A program made the position numbers and the translations under genes. From Stenotrophomonas sp. SAU14A_NAIMI4_5 (GTDB lineage Bacteria; Pseudomonadota; Gammaproteobacteria; Xanthomonadales; Xanthomonadaceae): a DNA stretch of 64,000 nt. The stretch spans positions 1,322,777 through 1,386,776 of the forward strand of contig NZ_CP026003.1 in assembly GCF_003086795.1 (NCBI RefSeq), given 5' to 3'. Under the pieces are notes generated by a model. It was not told where the DNA came from. It ran no database searches and saw only the letters and a list, made by a program, of their open reading frames with translations. Of this stretch, positions 8,306 to 17,052 are shown piece after piece (positions within the stretch are counted from its first letter, which is position 1; every line of letters begins with the position of its first letter).

Positions 8306-9591
8306 CGCTGCGCCTCCACCCAGTGCGCCACATCGGCGATCAGCGCCGGGTCGACGTGCCCGGGCTGGGCGTACTCCTTCAGCGAGCTCGGGCCGCTGCC
8401 GGCCACGCCGATATGGTTGAGGGCCGGGTAGGCCTGCCACTGCACATCCTTGCGGCCCTGCAGCGCCTGCTTCCACAGCTGCCAATCGGCGTCGGGCACC
8501 TGGAAATCGCGGCCACCGTGCAGCATCAGCAGCGGCGTGCGCAGCGCCTTGGCATCGGCCCGTGCGTTGACCGCCTCGATGCTCTTCCAGAACGTCTGCG
8601 GCACGCCCAGCGGCAGTTCGCTGGCGGCGACCGGTGCGCTGCCGCGGGCGGCGGCGATCTGGGTGTCCAGTCTGTCCAGGAAGGCCTGTTCCGGCGCGCT
8701 GATGTTGCCGTCAAGGCTGAGCAGGTAGCGGTTCTGCTCGGGCAGCAGGTCCAGCAGCGTGCGTGCCGGTGCCGCCCACAGGATCGCGCCGCGCGCCTGC
8801 GGCCAGCGGCTGGCGATGCGCGGGGCCAGCATGCCGCCCTGGCTGTGGCCGAGCACGAACACGCGGCGGCCATCGATGCGCGGATCGGCGGCGAGCGCGG
8901 TCAGTGCGGCCACCGCGTCATCGGTGGTTTCGTCATCGACGGTGAAGCTGCCGCCCTGGAAATCCTGCGGACGGGCGAGGGTGCGCTTGTCATAACGCAG
9001 CACCGCGATGCCCTGTGCGGCCAGGCCGCGGGCGATGTCGAGGAACGGGCGGCTGGCGCCGATCGTTTCGTCACGGTCCTGCGGGCCCGAGCCATGCACC
9101 AGCAGCACCGCCGGGAACGGTCCCTTGCCCTTCGGCAGGGCCAGCGTGCCTGGCAATGCGCCGCGCGCCTGCGGCACGCTGAACTCCGTCTCGGCGTAAT
9201 TCGCGTCGGCCGGCGGCGGTGCTGCCTTGGCCGCCGGGGCAGGGCGCAGCATCAGGCCGGCCACCTTGTCCTGCGCGTCCACCGCCACCTGTGCGACCAC
9301 CGCGCCGCTGGCGAACTGCAGCGGTACCTCCACCACGTGCACGCCCTGCTGTTCGCTGCTGTGGGCGGCGCCGCGCTGCTTCAGCTCACCCAGCGATTGC
9401 CACAGCGCCTGCAGCTTGTCGGCCGGCACGGCGCTGGCCATCTGCGGGGTGAACATCGCTTCGGCCTCGGCCATGCGCCCGGCCTGCAGGTGGTCCAGCA
9501 GCTGCGAGGCCACCTGCTGCGGCTCGGCGGCGAGGGCACCGCCGCTGAAGGCGGCCAGTGCGACGGCAAACAGGGAGGGGCGCAGGCGCAT
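8302..9591 (-). CDS. Secreted alpha/beta hydrolase with DUF3887-like N-domain
   Basis: This 429-residue protein has a signal peptide (LFAVALAAFSGGALAA, cleavage about residue 22). A small DUF3887-like domain (about 25-110) includes LQAGRMAEAEAMFTPQMASA, followed by a linker and a serine hydrolase. Visible motifs are LLVHGSGPQDRDE (oxyanion region, about 164-174) and the nucleophile elbow GHSQGG with Ser250. The C-terminal PALNHIGV supplies the likely catalytic His, and GGRDFQVPDADW the likely Asp. It should act in the periplasm on an ester or peptide substrate. It sits 2 bp after the DUF4177-like gene and overlaps the next gene by 4 bp. Confidence 0.88.
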   Translation of the reverse strand: MRLRPSLFAVALAAFSGGALAAEPQQVASQLLDHLQAGRMAEAEAMFTPQMASAVPADKLQALWQSLGELKQRGAAHSSEQQGVHVVEVPLQFASGAVVAQVAVDAQDKVAGLMLRPAPAAKAAPPPADANYAETEFSVPQARGALPGTLALPKGKGPFPAVLLVHGSGPQDRDETIGASRPFLDIARGLAAQGIAVLRYDKRTLARPQDFQGGSFTVDDETTDDAVAALTALAADPRIDGRRVFVLGHSQGGMLAPRIASRWPQARGAILWAAPARTLLDLLPEQNRYLLSLDGNISAPEQAFLDRLDTQIAAARGSAPVAASELPLGVPQTFWKSIEAVNARADAKALRTPLLMLHGGRDFQVPDADWQLWKQALQGRKDVQWQAYPALNHIGVAGSGPSSLKEYAQPGHVDPALIADVAHWVEAQR

Positions 9592-9593
9592 GG

Positions 9594-9773
9594 TTACTGC
9601 TCCTTCTTGAAGACCAGCATGGCCGGGCGCATCGGCGCCGGGATGATGATGTTGACCAGTTCCCAGCCGAGCTGTCCCTGGCGGCTCAGTTCGGCCTGGA
9701 TGTCCTCCGGCTTCTGCAGGCCCATCAGCGACGTTTTGACTTCAACGGTCAGGTAGCTCCAACGCTTGCTCAT
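9594..9773 (-). CDS. DUF4177-like small protein
   Basis: This 59-residue frame begins [20 protein letters not shown] and ends [10 protein letters not shown]. The central [13 protein letters not shown] is the hallmark of DUF4177 proteins, whose members share a G-W-E-L-V core. There is no signal peptide. The start codon overlaps the stop of the ribbon-helix-helix gene in an ATGA junction, so the two are translationally coupled. The function is unknown. It is easy to miss because of its size. Confidence 0.75.
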   Translation of the reverse strand: MSKRWSYLTVEVKTSLMGLQKPEDIQAELSRQGQLGWELVNIIIPAPMRPAMLVFKKEQ

Positions 9774-9949
9774 TCCTTGTCCTCCGACGATGGCTTGGGT
9801 TTCGGCAGGCGTCCTGCCTTGCGCAGGGCGTCGCGCAGCACGTATTCGATCTGCGCGTTGAGGCTGCGCAACTCGTCGTCAGCCCAGCGCTGCGCGGCGG
9901 CCAGGACATCGGCGTTGATACGCAGCGGGTAGGCTTTCTTCTCACTCAT
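9770..9949 (-). CDS. Arc-type ribbon-helix-helix DNA-binding protein
   Basis: This 59-residue protein reads [20 protein letters not shown], then [20 protein letters not shown]. The short strand KAYPLRIN followed by two helices is the ribbon-helix-helix fold of the Arc/MetJ class, with basic strand residues for the DNA groove. The lysine- and proline-rich tail ([16 protein letters not shown]) is flexible. It lies between the SPFH gene and the DUF4177-like gene. It is the obvious candidate autoregulator acting on the palindrome at 10904-10920. It could also be half of a toxin-antitoxin pair, but its neighbour is not toxin-like. Confidence 0.8.
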   Translation of the reverse strand: MSEKKAYPLRINADVLAAAQRWADDELRSLNAQIEYVLRDALRKAGRLPKPKPSSEDKE

Positions 9950-9991
9950 GCAAGCTCCTGGCGGGGCGGTGGGGCGCCCCGTTGCGAGGGT

Positions 9992-10873
9992 TCAGTACAG
10001 CGAACCAGCGTTGACGATCGGCTGGGTGCCACGGTCCGAGCACAGCACGGTCAGCAGGTTGCTGACCATGTGCGCCTTGCGCTCTTCATCCAGCTGCACC
10101 ACGCCGTTCTTCTGCAGTTCGGCCAGGGCCATTTCAACCATGCCCACGGCACCGGCGACGATGCGGGTACGCGCAGCGATCACCGCGTTGGCCTGCTGGC
10201 GCTGCAGCATCGCCTGGGCGATCTCGGCGGCGTAGGCGAGGTGGCTGATGCGCGCGTCGATCACCTGCACGCCGGCATCGGCCAGGCGCTCGGCCAGCTC
10301 GTTCTTCAGGTGCTGGGAGATCTCGCTGGCGTGGCTGCGCAGGGCCAGCTGGCCCTCTTCATGCTGGTCGTACGGGTAGCTGGTGGCCATCGCGCGCAGC
10401 GCCGATTCGGACTGGATGTGCACGAAGCTCTCGTAGTCGTCCACGTTGTAGACCGCCTCGGAGGCATCGATCACCTGCCAGACGATCACCGCAGCGATCT
10501 CGATCGGGCTGCCGTCCAGCTCGTTGACCTTCAGTTTGCCGCTTTCGAAGTTGCGCACGCGCTGGCTGACCCGGCGCTTGCTGTAGAAGGGGTTGTTCCA
10601 GCGCAGGCCGTTGTCCTTGACGGTGCCCACGTACTTGCCGAACAGGCTCAGCACCGCCGCCTGGTTGGGCTGCACGGTGTACAGGCCGGCCAGCGCGAAG
10701 ATGGCCAGCGCCGCGATCACGATCCCGCCGAACAGCATCAGCAGGTTCGGCGAGCCGGCAGTCGCCTTGGCCGCGACGCCGAGCACGAACAGCCCGCCGC
10801 CGGCCAGTGCGACCAGCAGGGCACCCGCCAGCGTGCCCAGGCCGTTGAGGGAGGAGAGCGACTTCTCTTTCAT
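9992..10873 (-). CDS. SPFH / Band 7 (prohibitin-homology) membrane protein
   Basis: This 293-residue protein has two N-terminal hydrophobic segments ([20 protein letters not shown] and [20 protein letters not shown]). The SPFH domain starts at [20 protein letters not shown] and includes [18 protein letters not shown] and [20 protein letters not shown]. It ends in a helical region ([20 protein letters not shown]) of the type that oligomerises into rings or microdomain scaffolds. Relatives such as QmcA/stomatins organise membrane proteases and lipid domains. It is the first gene of the six-gene minus-strand operon; the operator candidate lies 31 bp upstream of its ATG. Confidence 0.92.
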   Translation of the reverse strand: MKEKSLSSLNGLGTLAGALLVALAGGGLFVLGVAAKATAGSPNLLMLFGGIVIAALAIFALAGLYTVQPNQAAVLSLFGKYVGTVKDNGLRWNNPFYSKRRVSQRVRNFESGKLKVNELDGSPIEIAAVIVWQVIDASEAVYNVDDYESFVHIQSESALRAMATSYPYDQHEEGQLALRSHASEISQHLKNELAERLADAGVQVIDARISHLAYAAEIAQAMLQRQQANAVIAARTRIVAGAVGMVEMALAELQKNGVVQLDEERKAHMVSNLLTVLCSDRGTQPIVNAGSLY

Positions 10874-10903
10874 GGCAGTACGTCCTTGAGGGTTCGGAAA
10901 AAA

Positions 10904-10920
10904 GATATCAAATTGATATC
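10904..10920. promoter_or_regulatory. Palindromic operator candidate upstream of the SPFH operon
   Basis: The sequence gatatcaaattgatatc is a perfect 8-bp inverted repeat around one base. The half-site gatatcaa also recurs as a direct repeat at 10904 and 10915, one helical turn apart (11 bp). It lies in the short region between the divergent SPFH operon and purT. The AT-rich block contrasts with its surroundings. Spacing by one turn is what ribbon-helix-helix dimers often use, so the product of 9770-9949 is the natural candidate ligand. This is inference. Confidence 0.55.
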
Positions 10921-11005
10921 AACCCGCAAGTACCGTTCGTCGGCTGGCCGGGGGCAGACCGGCTAGAATGCTTACCCGCCTTCACATTGCTGCCGGACCC
11001 CCGCC

Positions 11006-12193
11006 ATGGCCAAGCTTGGAACCCCGTTGTCCCCCTCCGCCACCCGCGTACTGCTGCTGGGCTCGGGCGAACTTGGCAAGGAAGTGGCCATCGAACTGCA
11101 GCGCCTGGGCGTTGAGGTCATTGCCGCCGACCGCTATGCCGATGCCCCGGCGATGCAGGTCGCGCACCGCTCGCACGTGATCGACATGCTCGATGCGATG
11201 GCGCTGCGCGCGCTGATCGCGCAGGAGAAGCCGCACCTGGTGGTGCCGGAAATCGAGGCCATCCACACCGAGACTCTGGTCCAGCTGGAACAGGAGCAGG
11301 GCCTGCGGGTGATCCCGACCGCACGTGCCGCACGCCTGACCATGGACCGCGAAGGCATCCGCCGCCTGGCCGCCGAGACCCTGGGCCTGCCGACCTCGCC
11401 GTACCGCTTCGTCGATACCGAAGCCGAGTACCGCGCCGCCGTGGCCGCCATCGGCCTGCCGTGCGTGGTCAAGCCGGTGATGTCGTCCTCGGGCAAGGGC
11501 CAGAGCACCCTGCGCAGCGAGGCGGATATCGCCCCGGCGTGGGACTACGCGCAGACCGGCGGCCGTGCCGGTGCCGGCCGCTGCATCGTCGAGGGCTTCA
11601 TCGATTTCGATTACGAGATCACCCTGCTGACCGTGCGCCATGCCGGCGGCACCTCGTTCTGCGCGCCGATCGGCCACCTGCAGAAGGACGGTGACTACCG
11701 TGAAAGCTGGCAGCCGCAGCCGATGTCCAGCGCCGCGCTGGCGCGTGCGGAGGAGATCTCGCGCGCGATCACCGACGACCTCGGTGGCTGGGGCCTGTTC
11801 GGCGTGGAGCTGTTCGTGAAGGGCGACGAGGTGTGGTTCAGCGAAGTCTCGCCGCGCCCGCACGACACCGGCCTGGTGACCCTGGTCTCGCAGGAGCTGA
11901 GCGAATTCGCCCTGCACGCACGCGCGATCCTGGGCCTGCCGATTCCGGTGATCCGCCAGAGCGGCCCGTCGGCCTCGTGCGCGCTGCTGGCGCATGGCGA
12001 AGGCGTGCCGTACTTCAACAACGTGGCCGCCGCGCTGCAGGTGCCGGACACCGCCGTGCGCCTGTTCGGCAAGCCGAGCGTGCATGGCCACCGCCGCGTG
12101 GGCGTGACCCTGGCGCGCGCCGAGACCATCGACGAAGCGCGCGCCATCGCGCGTGATGCCGCCGAAGCCATCGGCGTCGAGCTGCGCCCGTAA
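11006..12193 (+). CDS. purT: Formate-dependent GAR transformylase PurT
   Basis: This 395-residue ATP-grasp enzyme makes formyl-GAR from GAR, formate and ATP in purine synthesis. The N-terminal motif [20 protein letters not shown] matches PurT/PurK nucleotide-binding ends. The ATP-grasp region has [20 protein letters not shown]. Metal-binding acidic residues lie in [20 protein letters not shown], followed by [20 protein letters not shown], a characteristic PurT stretch. Length matches the E. coli enzyme (392). The start is ATG 11006, 27 bp after a cluster of C residues; no strong Shine-Dalgarno is visible. Confidence 0.96.
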   Translation: MAKLGTPLSPSATRVLLLGSGELGKEVAIELQRLGVEVIAADRYADAPAMQVAHRSHVIDMLDAMALRALIAQEKPHLVVPEIEAIHTETLVQLEQEQGLRVIPTARAARLTMDREGIRRLAAETLGLPTSPYRFVDTEAEYRAAVAAIGLPCVVKPVMSSSGKGQSTLRSEADIAPAWDYAQTGGRAGAGRCIVEGFIDFDYEITLLTVRHAGGTSFCAPIGHLQKDGDYRESWQPQPMSSAALARAEEISRAITDDLGGWGLFGVELFVKGDEVWFSEVSPRPHDTGLVTLVSQELSEFALHARAILGLPIPVIRQSGPSASCALLAHGEGVPYFNNVAAALQVPDTAVRLFGKPSVHGHRRVGVTLARAETIDEARAIARDAAEAIGVELRP

Positions 12194-12199
12194 AACGGT

Positions 12200-12371
12200 A
12201 GCGCCCGGCCATGCCCGGCGCCGCATTCCGGTGGGTACCGACCGTTGGTCGGTACTCTCTATCCCGGTGGGTACCGACCGTTGGTCGGTACTCTCTATCC
12301 CGGTGGGTACCGACCGTTGGTCGGTACGCTTTTCATGCTTGAAAGCCGCCGGGCATGGCCCGGCGCTACCG
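12200..12371. repeat. SMAG repeats flanking a three-copy 36-bp tandem array
   Basis: Between convergent genes lies one GTAG-headed palindrome (12198 onward) and an inverted one ending in CTACC at 12370. Between them is a perfect 36-bp unit repeated three times from 12230, 12266 and 12302. Each unit contains the hairpin taccgaccgttggtcggta and a spacer ctctatcccggtggg. Confidence 0.88.
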
Positions 12372-12372
12372 G

Positions 12373-13587
12373 TTATTTGACGTCCACCCACACCAGGTGG
12401 TGGTCGCTGCCGTCGGCGATCTTCGCTTCCGGGCTTTCATTGGCCGGCCAGAAGATGCCGCTGCCGACGTACTCGAAGCCGGTCGAGGGCAGCACGTAAT
12501 CCAGGCGCATGGTGCCGGACTTCGGGCCGAAATCGCCGGTGGCGTGGAACGGCGCGCCCTTGCGCACGATGCCCTTGGCCGCATAGGCCAGGCTGGTCTG
12601 CTCGCCACCGACGCTGCGCGGGGTGGGGTAGCGCAGCACGCGCGGGTTCTCGATCAGGTTGACGATGGCGTCGTGGCGACCGTCGCCGTCCACCGGATCG
12701 TTGTTCAGATCGCCGAAGATCACAAAGCGCGCATCCTGGGCCAGGCCGCCGCAGTGGCCCTTGTCATCGCACAGCCACGGCTTGTCGCCAGCCGACAGGT
12801 ATTCCTGCCACAGGCGCAGTTCGTCGTGGTTGCGCGCGGCATTGCGCTTTTCCGGGCCATCGAACACCGGCGGCGTCGGGTGCGAGACCAGCGCGTGGAC
12901 CACGCCGCCCGGGGTCTTCACCGGCACGTCCCAATGCGACTTCGAGGACAGGCGCAGCTGCGACCACACCTGGTCGTTGTAGAAGCTCTTGCCGGTGCGC
13001 GGGTCGACCGGACGGATCGCGCCGGGCATCGTGCTCCACTTCAGCAGCTGGAAGCTGCGCACCTTGGCTTCGTCGATCGGGTAGCGCGACAGCACCAGCA
13101 TGCCGTACTGGCCCGGGTGCAGGCCGTAGCCCCAGGCGTCGTTGCCGCGGCTGCGGCCTTCGCCGCCGACCGTGCCGTTGCCGTCCAGGTCCAGGCCGCT
13201 GGGCACGCCGGTGTTGACCGGGGCCAGGTAGCGGTAGGCGAAGTGCAGCGGCTTGCCGCCGCCGGGCTGGGCCACTTCCAGGTAGCGCTTCTGGAACAGG
13301 TCGGCGGCGCGGTGGGCGTCGTCGAAGTCGAATTCGTTCAGCAGCACCAGGTCCGGGCGCACCTGCTGCAGCACCGCGGCGATCTTGCGCGCGTGCTCGC
13401 TGTTGCCTTCCAGTTCCTTGATCAGGCCGCCGGCATCATCCGAATACAGCGAGGTGTTGTAGGTGGCCAGGCGCAGCGTCGAGGACGGCTTTTCGGTCAT
13501 CGCAGGGGACTTGGCGAAGGCGGGGGCGCTGGCGCCGCAGAGCAGGGCCAGGGCGAGGATCAGGGGATGGCGGCGGGTGATGTTCAT
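12373..13587 (-). CDS. Secreted endonuclease/exonuclease/phosphatase-family protein
   Basis: This 404-residue protein has a signal peptide (HPLILALALLCGASAPAFA, cleavage about residue 25). The EEP fold is shown by LRLATYNTSLYS at the start, LVLLNEFDFDDAHRAADLF (metal-binding Glu), VIFGDLNNDPVDGDGRHDAI (catalytic Asp/Asn) and the terminal IADGSDHHLVWVDV, where the family SDH motif supplies Asp-His. It is predicted to be a periplasmic or secreted phosphoesterase; DNA, phospholipid and sugar-phosphate substrates cannot be told apart from sequence. Confidence 0.88.
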   Translation of the reverse strand: MNITRRHPLILALALLCGASAPAFAKSPAMTEKPSSTLRLATYNTSLYSDDAGGLIKELEGNSEHARKIAAVLQQVRPDLVLLNEFDFDDAHRAADLFQKRYLEVAQPGGGKPLHFAYRYLAPVNTGVPSGLDLDGNGTVGGEGRSRGNDAWGYGLHPGQYGMLVLSRYPIDEAKVRSFQLLKWSTMPGAIRPVDPRTGKSFYNDQVWSQLRLSSKSHWDVPVKTPGGVVHALVSHPTPPVFDGPEKRNAARNHDELRLWQEYLSAGDKPWLCDDKGHCGGLAQDARFVIFGDLNNDPVDGDGRHDAIVNLIENPRVLRYPTPRSVGGEQTSLAYAAKGIVRKGAPFHATGDFGPKSGTMRLDYVLPSTGFEYVGSGIFWPANESPEAKIADGSDHHLVWVDVK

Positions 13588-13625
13588 GGGCCGTATTGTG
13601 CACCCGGCCCGGTGTCAGCGGTTTG

Positions 13626-14381
13626 TCAGCGTCCGTCCAGATCGCTGTCGAAATCATGCCAGCGGCGGCCGTCGTAGGCCTCCAGCGGGCGGTAGCGGCG
13701 CTTGTAGTCCATCTTCTGGTGGTCGCGGATCCAGTAGCCCAGGTACAGGTGCGGCAGGCCCTCGCGCCGGGCCCACTCGATCTGCTGCAGGATGGCGAAG
13801 GTGCCCAGCCCGCGCGCGGCATGGTCCGGGTCGAAGAAGGTGTAGACCGCCGACAGGCCGTGTTCGGTCACGTCGGTCACCGCCACCCCCAGCAGCTGGC
13901 TGGGCTGGCCGTCATGGCCGGGCAGGCGCATTTCCAGGAAGCGGGTATGCGACCAGCTGCCGATCAGGAACTGCTCGAACTCGTGCGGGCCGTGGTCATC
14001 CATGCCGCCGTTGGCGTGGCGATGGGTCAGGTAGCGGTGGTACAGGTCGAACAGGTCCTGGCGCGGCATGGCGGCGGTGATGCGCACCTCCAGGTCGGCA
14101 TTGCGCGCGGCGCAGCGGCGCTGGCTGCGGTCGGCGGCAAAGCGCGCCACCGGGATGCGCACGGCCACGCAGGCATGGCACTGCGCGCAGTGCGGGCGGT
14201 AGACCAGGTCGCCACTGCGGCGGAAGCCCCAGCTCAGGGCCAGCGGGTACAGCCCACCCAGGCGGCGGTCCTGCGGGTCCAGCACCAGATCGCGCGCAAC
14301 CCGGTCCGACCAGTACCCGCAGGGGTGCTCGCCGGTCTGGAACAGTCTCAGTTCGTCGTCTCTGTCGCCGTGGATCGCCAT
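13626..14381 (-). CDS. bpt: Aspartate/glutamate leucyltransferase Bpt (N-end rule)
   Basis: This 251-residue protein transfers leucine from Leu-tRNA to N-terminal Asp or Glu, making substrates for ClpS/ClpAP. The N-terminal [20 protein letters not shown] and the [17 protein letters not shown] cysteine cluster are typical of Bpt/Ate1 N-domains. The GNAT-like C-domain has [20 protein letters not shown] and [20 protein letters not shown]. The start at ATG 14381 gives the family length. A farther in-frame ATG would add 82 unrelated residues spanning the promoter region. Confidence 0.94.
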   Translation of the reverse strand: MAIHGDRDDELRLFQTGEHPCGYWSDRVARDLVLDPQDRRLGGLYPLALSWGFRRSGDLVYRPHCAQCHACVAVRIPVARFAADRSQRRCAARNADLEVRITAAMPRQDLFDLYHRYLTHRHANGGMDDHGPHEFEQFLIGSWSHTRFLEMRLPGHDGQPSQLLGVAVTDVTEHGLSAVYTFFDPDHAARGLGTFAILQQIEWARREGLPHLYLGYWIRDHQKMDYKRRYRPLEAYDGRRWHDFDSDLDGR

Positions 14382-14544
14382 GGGCACAGCATAGCCCCAG
14401 CGTGTCGCAATGGCCGCGACTGTCCGCCGGATGAACGGAACCGGCCGCTGCGTCAACCGATGTCGTGGTCGGGCGTTGTTGTCTCCCGAGGGTGAAGTGA
14501 TCACCTCGACGCAATGACGCAATCCCCATACCAGGAGTGACTCC

Positions 14545-15114
14545 ATGATCCGTACCCCCCTGCTGCTGGCCCTGCTGCTGGGCACCTCCGCCACCGGCAT
14601 CGCCCTGGCCGCCGATACCCCCGCCAACCCGAACGCCCCGGCGCAGCGTCATGCCAGGCTGGACACCAATGGCGATGGCGTCATCGACCGCAGTGAAGCC
14701 GCCGCCAACCCGCGCCTGGCCGGGAAATTCGACGAGCTGGACAAGAACAAGGACGGCAAGCTGTCGCGTGACGAGCTGCCGCGCTGGAAGCATGGCCGTC
14801 GTGGTGGCCCGGGCGCCTGGATGGCCAAGCTGGACGTGAACAAGGACGGCCGCATCAGCCGTGAGGAAGCCAAGGCCGACCCGCGCCTGGCTGCGCGCTT
14901 CGACCAGATGGACGTCAACAAGGATGGCTACCTGGACAAGGCCGACCGCGAGCTGCGCATGAAGCAGCACCGTGATGCCTGGTTCGCTGCCGCCGACACC
15001 AACAAGGACGGCCAGCTGAGCAAGGCCGAGTTCGATGCCGCCAAGGGCCCGATGCACGGTGGCCCGCGCCACGGTGGCCCGCGTGATGGCAACGCACCGA
15101 AGCCGCCGCGCTGA
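14545..15114 (+). CDS. Secreted EF-hand calcium-binding protein
   Basis: This 189-residue protein has a signal peptide ([18 protein letters not shown], cleavage about 23) and five EF-hand loops: [48 protein letters not shown] and [12 protein letters not shown]. Four end in an acidic twelfth residue; the fourth ends in Asp. The C-terminus is rich in Gly, His, Pro and Arg. It is likely a periplasmic calcium-binding or buffering protein. ATG 14545 is preceded by AGGAG at good distance. Confidence 0.9.
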   Translation: MIRTPLLLALLLGTSATGIALAADTPANPNAPAQRHARLDTNGDGVIDRSEAAANPRLAGKFDELDKNKDGKLSRDELPRWKHGRRGGPGAWMAKLDVNKDGRISREEAKADPRLAARFDQMDVNKDGYLDKADRELRMKQHRDAWFAAADTNKDGQLSKAEFDAAKGPMHGGPRHGGPRDGNAPKPPR

Positions 15115-15135
15115 ATCCTGCTACGGTAAGCAACG

Positions 15136-15162
15136 ACAACGCCGGCCTTGTGCCGGCGTTGT
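15136..15162. terminator. Bidirectional hairpin between convergent genes
   Basis: A perfect 11-bp stem acaacgccggc / gccggcgttgt with a five-base loop lies between the EF-hand gene and the convergent sigma-factor gene. It has no long T-run, so termination is probable but not certain. Confidence 0.65.
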
Positions 15163-15174
15163 CCGCTCCGGGCT

Positions 15175-16392
15175 TTAAAGCCGCCCGCTGCGCACCAGTG
15201 AATACAGCAGCAGGCCGACCACGATCAGGTTCATCACCAGCACGCCGCTCCGCCCGTAGGCCAGCTCGTACTGCCAGTTGATCGCCGATCGACCCTTGCG
15301 CGCGGCGTCGCGCGCGATCAACGGTTTCATGATCCGCTGCAGTGGCACCAGACACTGGTAGTTCACTACGCCCAGGCCGATGACCAGGAGGGCAAGCTGC
15401 AGCCACAGCGGCACCGCCAGCATCAGCGAGACCAGCAGGCTGGTACAAACGACCATCGCAGTGAACGTGTTGAGGTGCACGAACCGCCGCACCTTGGCCT
15501 GCTCCTGCGGCGTGTCTGCAAAGCGCAGCAGGAAGCGGCCGCCGAGATAGCTGCCGGCGACGCCGCCGATCACGCCACCGGCAATGGCGGCCCAGTTGCT
15601 GGCGGGAATCAGATGCAGTTGGCTGGCAGCGGCGGTCAACGAACCCATCGCGGCACCGCCCGCGGCGCTGACCCCACCCAGGCCCAGCTTGCTGCCGCCC
15701 ACGCCCACCCCGGTGCCCAGCAGGATCGCTGCGCTGGCCGTGCCCGGTGCAGCGATCAGCACCATCGACACCACTGTTGTCGCGAACGCGGCACTGGGCG
15801 CACTGCTGCGGGCGAAGTCGCCGAAGCGCTGCAGCAGGCTGTCGCGCACCTGCGCGCGGGCACGCGACAGGCGCTTGCGCACGGCTGCATCGCTGAGGCC
15901 GAGCAGGTCGGCCACCTGCTGTGAGCGCTGGCCCTCGCGGTAGTAGAGCAGCAGCACTTCGCGGCTGTCGCTGGGCAGGGCGGAGATGATGTCCTCGGCG
16001 GCCACTTCTTCTTCCAGCCGCTGCAGGCGGTCGGCCGCGCCCGGCGTCGGGTCGGCGGCCATGCCCAGCGCGACCTCGGCGGCATCGCCGGTCAGCGGGC
16101 GGCCGCGCTGCGCGCGCAGCCAGTCGCGGGCCAGGTTGCGGGTGATCTGCCGCAGCCACGGCAGGAAGCTGGTGGAGCTGCGCAGCTGGTGCAGCTGCTG
16201 CCAGCCTTTGACGAAGGCCTCCTGGGCGATGTCCTCGCTGGCCTGGCGGTCGCGGGTGATCGCCAGGGCGATGGCGGTGACCGTGTTCTGGCAGGCCAGC
16301 ACGATGCGCCCATAGGCGTGCTGGCAGCCAGTGCTGGCCGCCGGCAGCTCGCGTTCCAGCGTCTCGTCGATCGTTGCAGCGAAAGTCGTCAT
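15175..16392 (-). CDS. ECF sigma-70 factor fused to a C-terminal membrane domain
   Basis: Residues 1-190 of this 405-residue protein are an ECF sigma factor. Region 2 has ITRDRQASEDIAQEAFVKGW and STSFLPWLRQITRNLARDWL. Region 4 has LPSDSREVLLLYYREGQRSQ, then QVADLLGLSDAAVRKRLSRA. After that come several hydrophobic segments: FATTVVSMVLIAAPGTASAA, IAGGVIGGVAGSYLGG, TAMVVCTSLLVSLMLAVPLW, LALLVIGLGVV and VLVMNLIVVGLLLYSLV. The sigma factor is thus tethered to the membrane in one polypeptide, and no separate anti-sigma gene lies nearby. The C-terminal part may sequester or release it in response to a membrane signal; this is inference. Confidence 0.88.
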   Translation of the reverse strand: MTTFAATIDETLERELPAASTGCQHAYGRIVLACQNTVTAIALAITRDRQASEDIAQEAFVKGWQQLHQLRSSTSFLPWLRQITRNLARDWLRAQRGRPLTGDAAEVALGMAADPTPGAADRLQRLEEEVAAEDIISALPSDSREVLLLYYREGQRSQQVADLLGLSDAAVRKRLSRARAQVRDSLLQRFGDFARSSAPSAAFATTVVSMVLIAAPGTASAAILLGTGVGVGGSKLGLGGVSAAGGAAMGSLTAAASQLHLIPASNWAAIAGGVIGGVAGSYLGGRFLLRFADTPQEQAKVRRFVHLNTFTAMVVCTSLLVSLMLAVPLWLQLALLVIGLGVVNYQCLVPLQRIMKPLIARDAARKGRSAINWQYELAYGRSGVLVMNLIVVGLLLYSLVRSGRL

Positions 16393-16462
16393 GGCGGCAG
16401 CTCCTGCTGGGATTGTGTCCCAAGACGAAGCTGCGCGCCCGATGTGACCGGTTCGCGCCCTG

Positions 16463-16532
16463 GTAGCGCCGGGCCATGCCCGGCGGCTTTTCTGTCAGGC
16501 CGCTGCGCTCGCCGGGCATGGCCCGGCGCTAC
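16463..16532. repeat. SMAG inverted dimer
   Basis: Two head-to-head GTAG palindromes (gtagcgccgggccatgcccg and the mirror ending in cggcgctac) face each other across about 20 bp. The pair can form one long hairpin between the sigma-factor and DUF2007-like genes. Confidence 0.88.
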
Positions 16533-16539
16533 CCGCGCA

Positions 16540-17049
16540 TTACGTCGACGGCTGGATGCGGACCCGGATTTCTTCCTCTTCCGGCGGCGCCTGCGGGGCC
16601 GGTTGCGCCTGCTGCGGCTGTGCCTGCGGGGCCGGGGCCGGTGCGGCGGGAGCCGGGGCGCCGCGGTGGCGCAGGCCGATCACCAGCGCCACGCCGGCGA
16701 TCACCACCAGCAGGGCGATGCGGATGCGCCAGGCCCAGCCGCGGCCACTGCCGGTGGTCTCGGCGGTATCGCGGAACGCGAATTCGGCGGTCGGGTGGTC
16801 GCGGCGGGTGGTGTCGAGCAGGCGTGCGTCACGCAGGATCTCGCGTGCACGCGGCTGGTCGTCGGCACGCACGATCCACACCGCCGGGTAGCCCTGGCTG
16901 TTGCCCAGGTCGGTATAGCTGAACTGGCCACGGCGACGGGTCTTGTACGAGCGGCCGTTGGTCACCTTCACTTCGATGTCGTGGCTGCGCAGCAGCTCGG
17001 CCACGCCCTCGACGGTTTCCACGCGCTGGCTGCTGAAAATCTGGCGCAT
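16540..17049 (-). CDS. DUF2007-like protein with Pro/Ala-rich C-terminus
   Basis: The N-terminal 75 residues of this 169-residue protein (MRQIFSSQRVETVEGVAELL, then RSHDIEVKVTNGRSYKTRRR) resemble the DUF2007 putative signal-transducing domain. One transmembrane helix follows (IRIALLVVIAGVALVIGLRH, about 108-127). The tail is made of Ala, Pro and Gln, then EEEEIRVRIQPST. The start is ATG 17049; the gene follows tesB with a 3-bp gap and is probably co-transcribed with it. The function is unknown. Confidence 0.75.
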   Translation of the reverse strand: MRQIFSSQRVETVEGVAELLRSHDIEVKVTNGRSYKTRRRGQFSYTDLGNSQGYPAVWIVRADDQPRAREILRDARLLDTTRRDHPTAEFAFRDTAETTGSGRGWAWRIRIALLVVIAGVALVIGLRHRGAPAPAAPAPAPQAQPQQAQPAPQAPPEEEEIRVRIQPST

Positions 17050-17052
17050 TGC

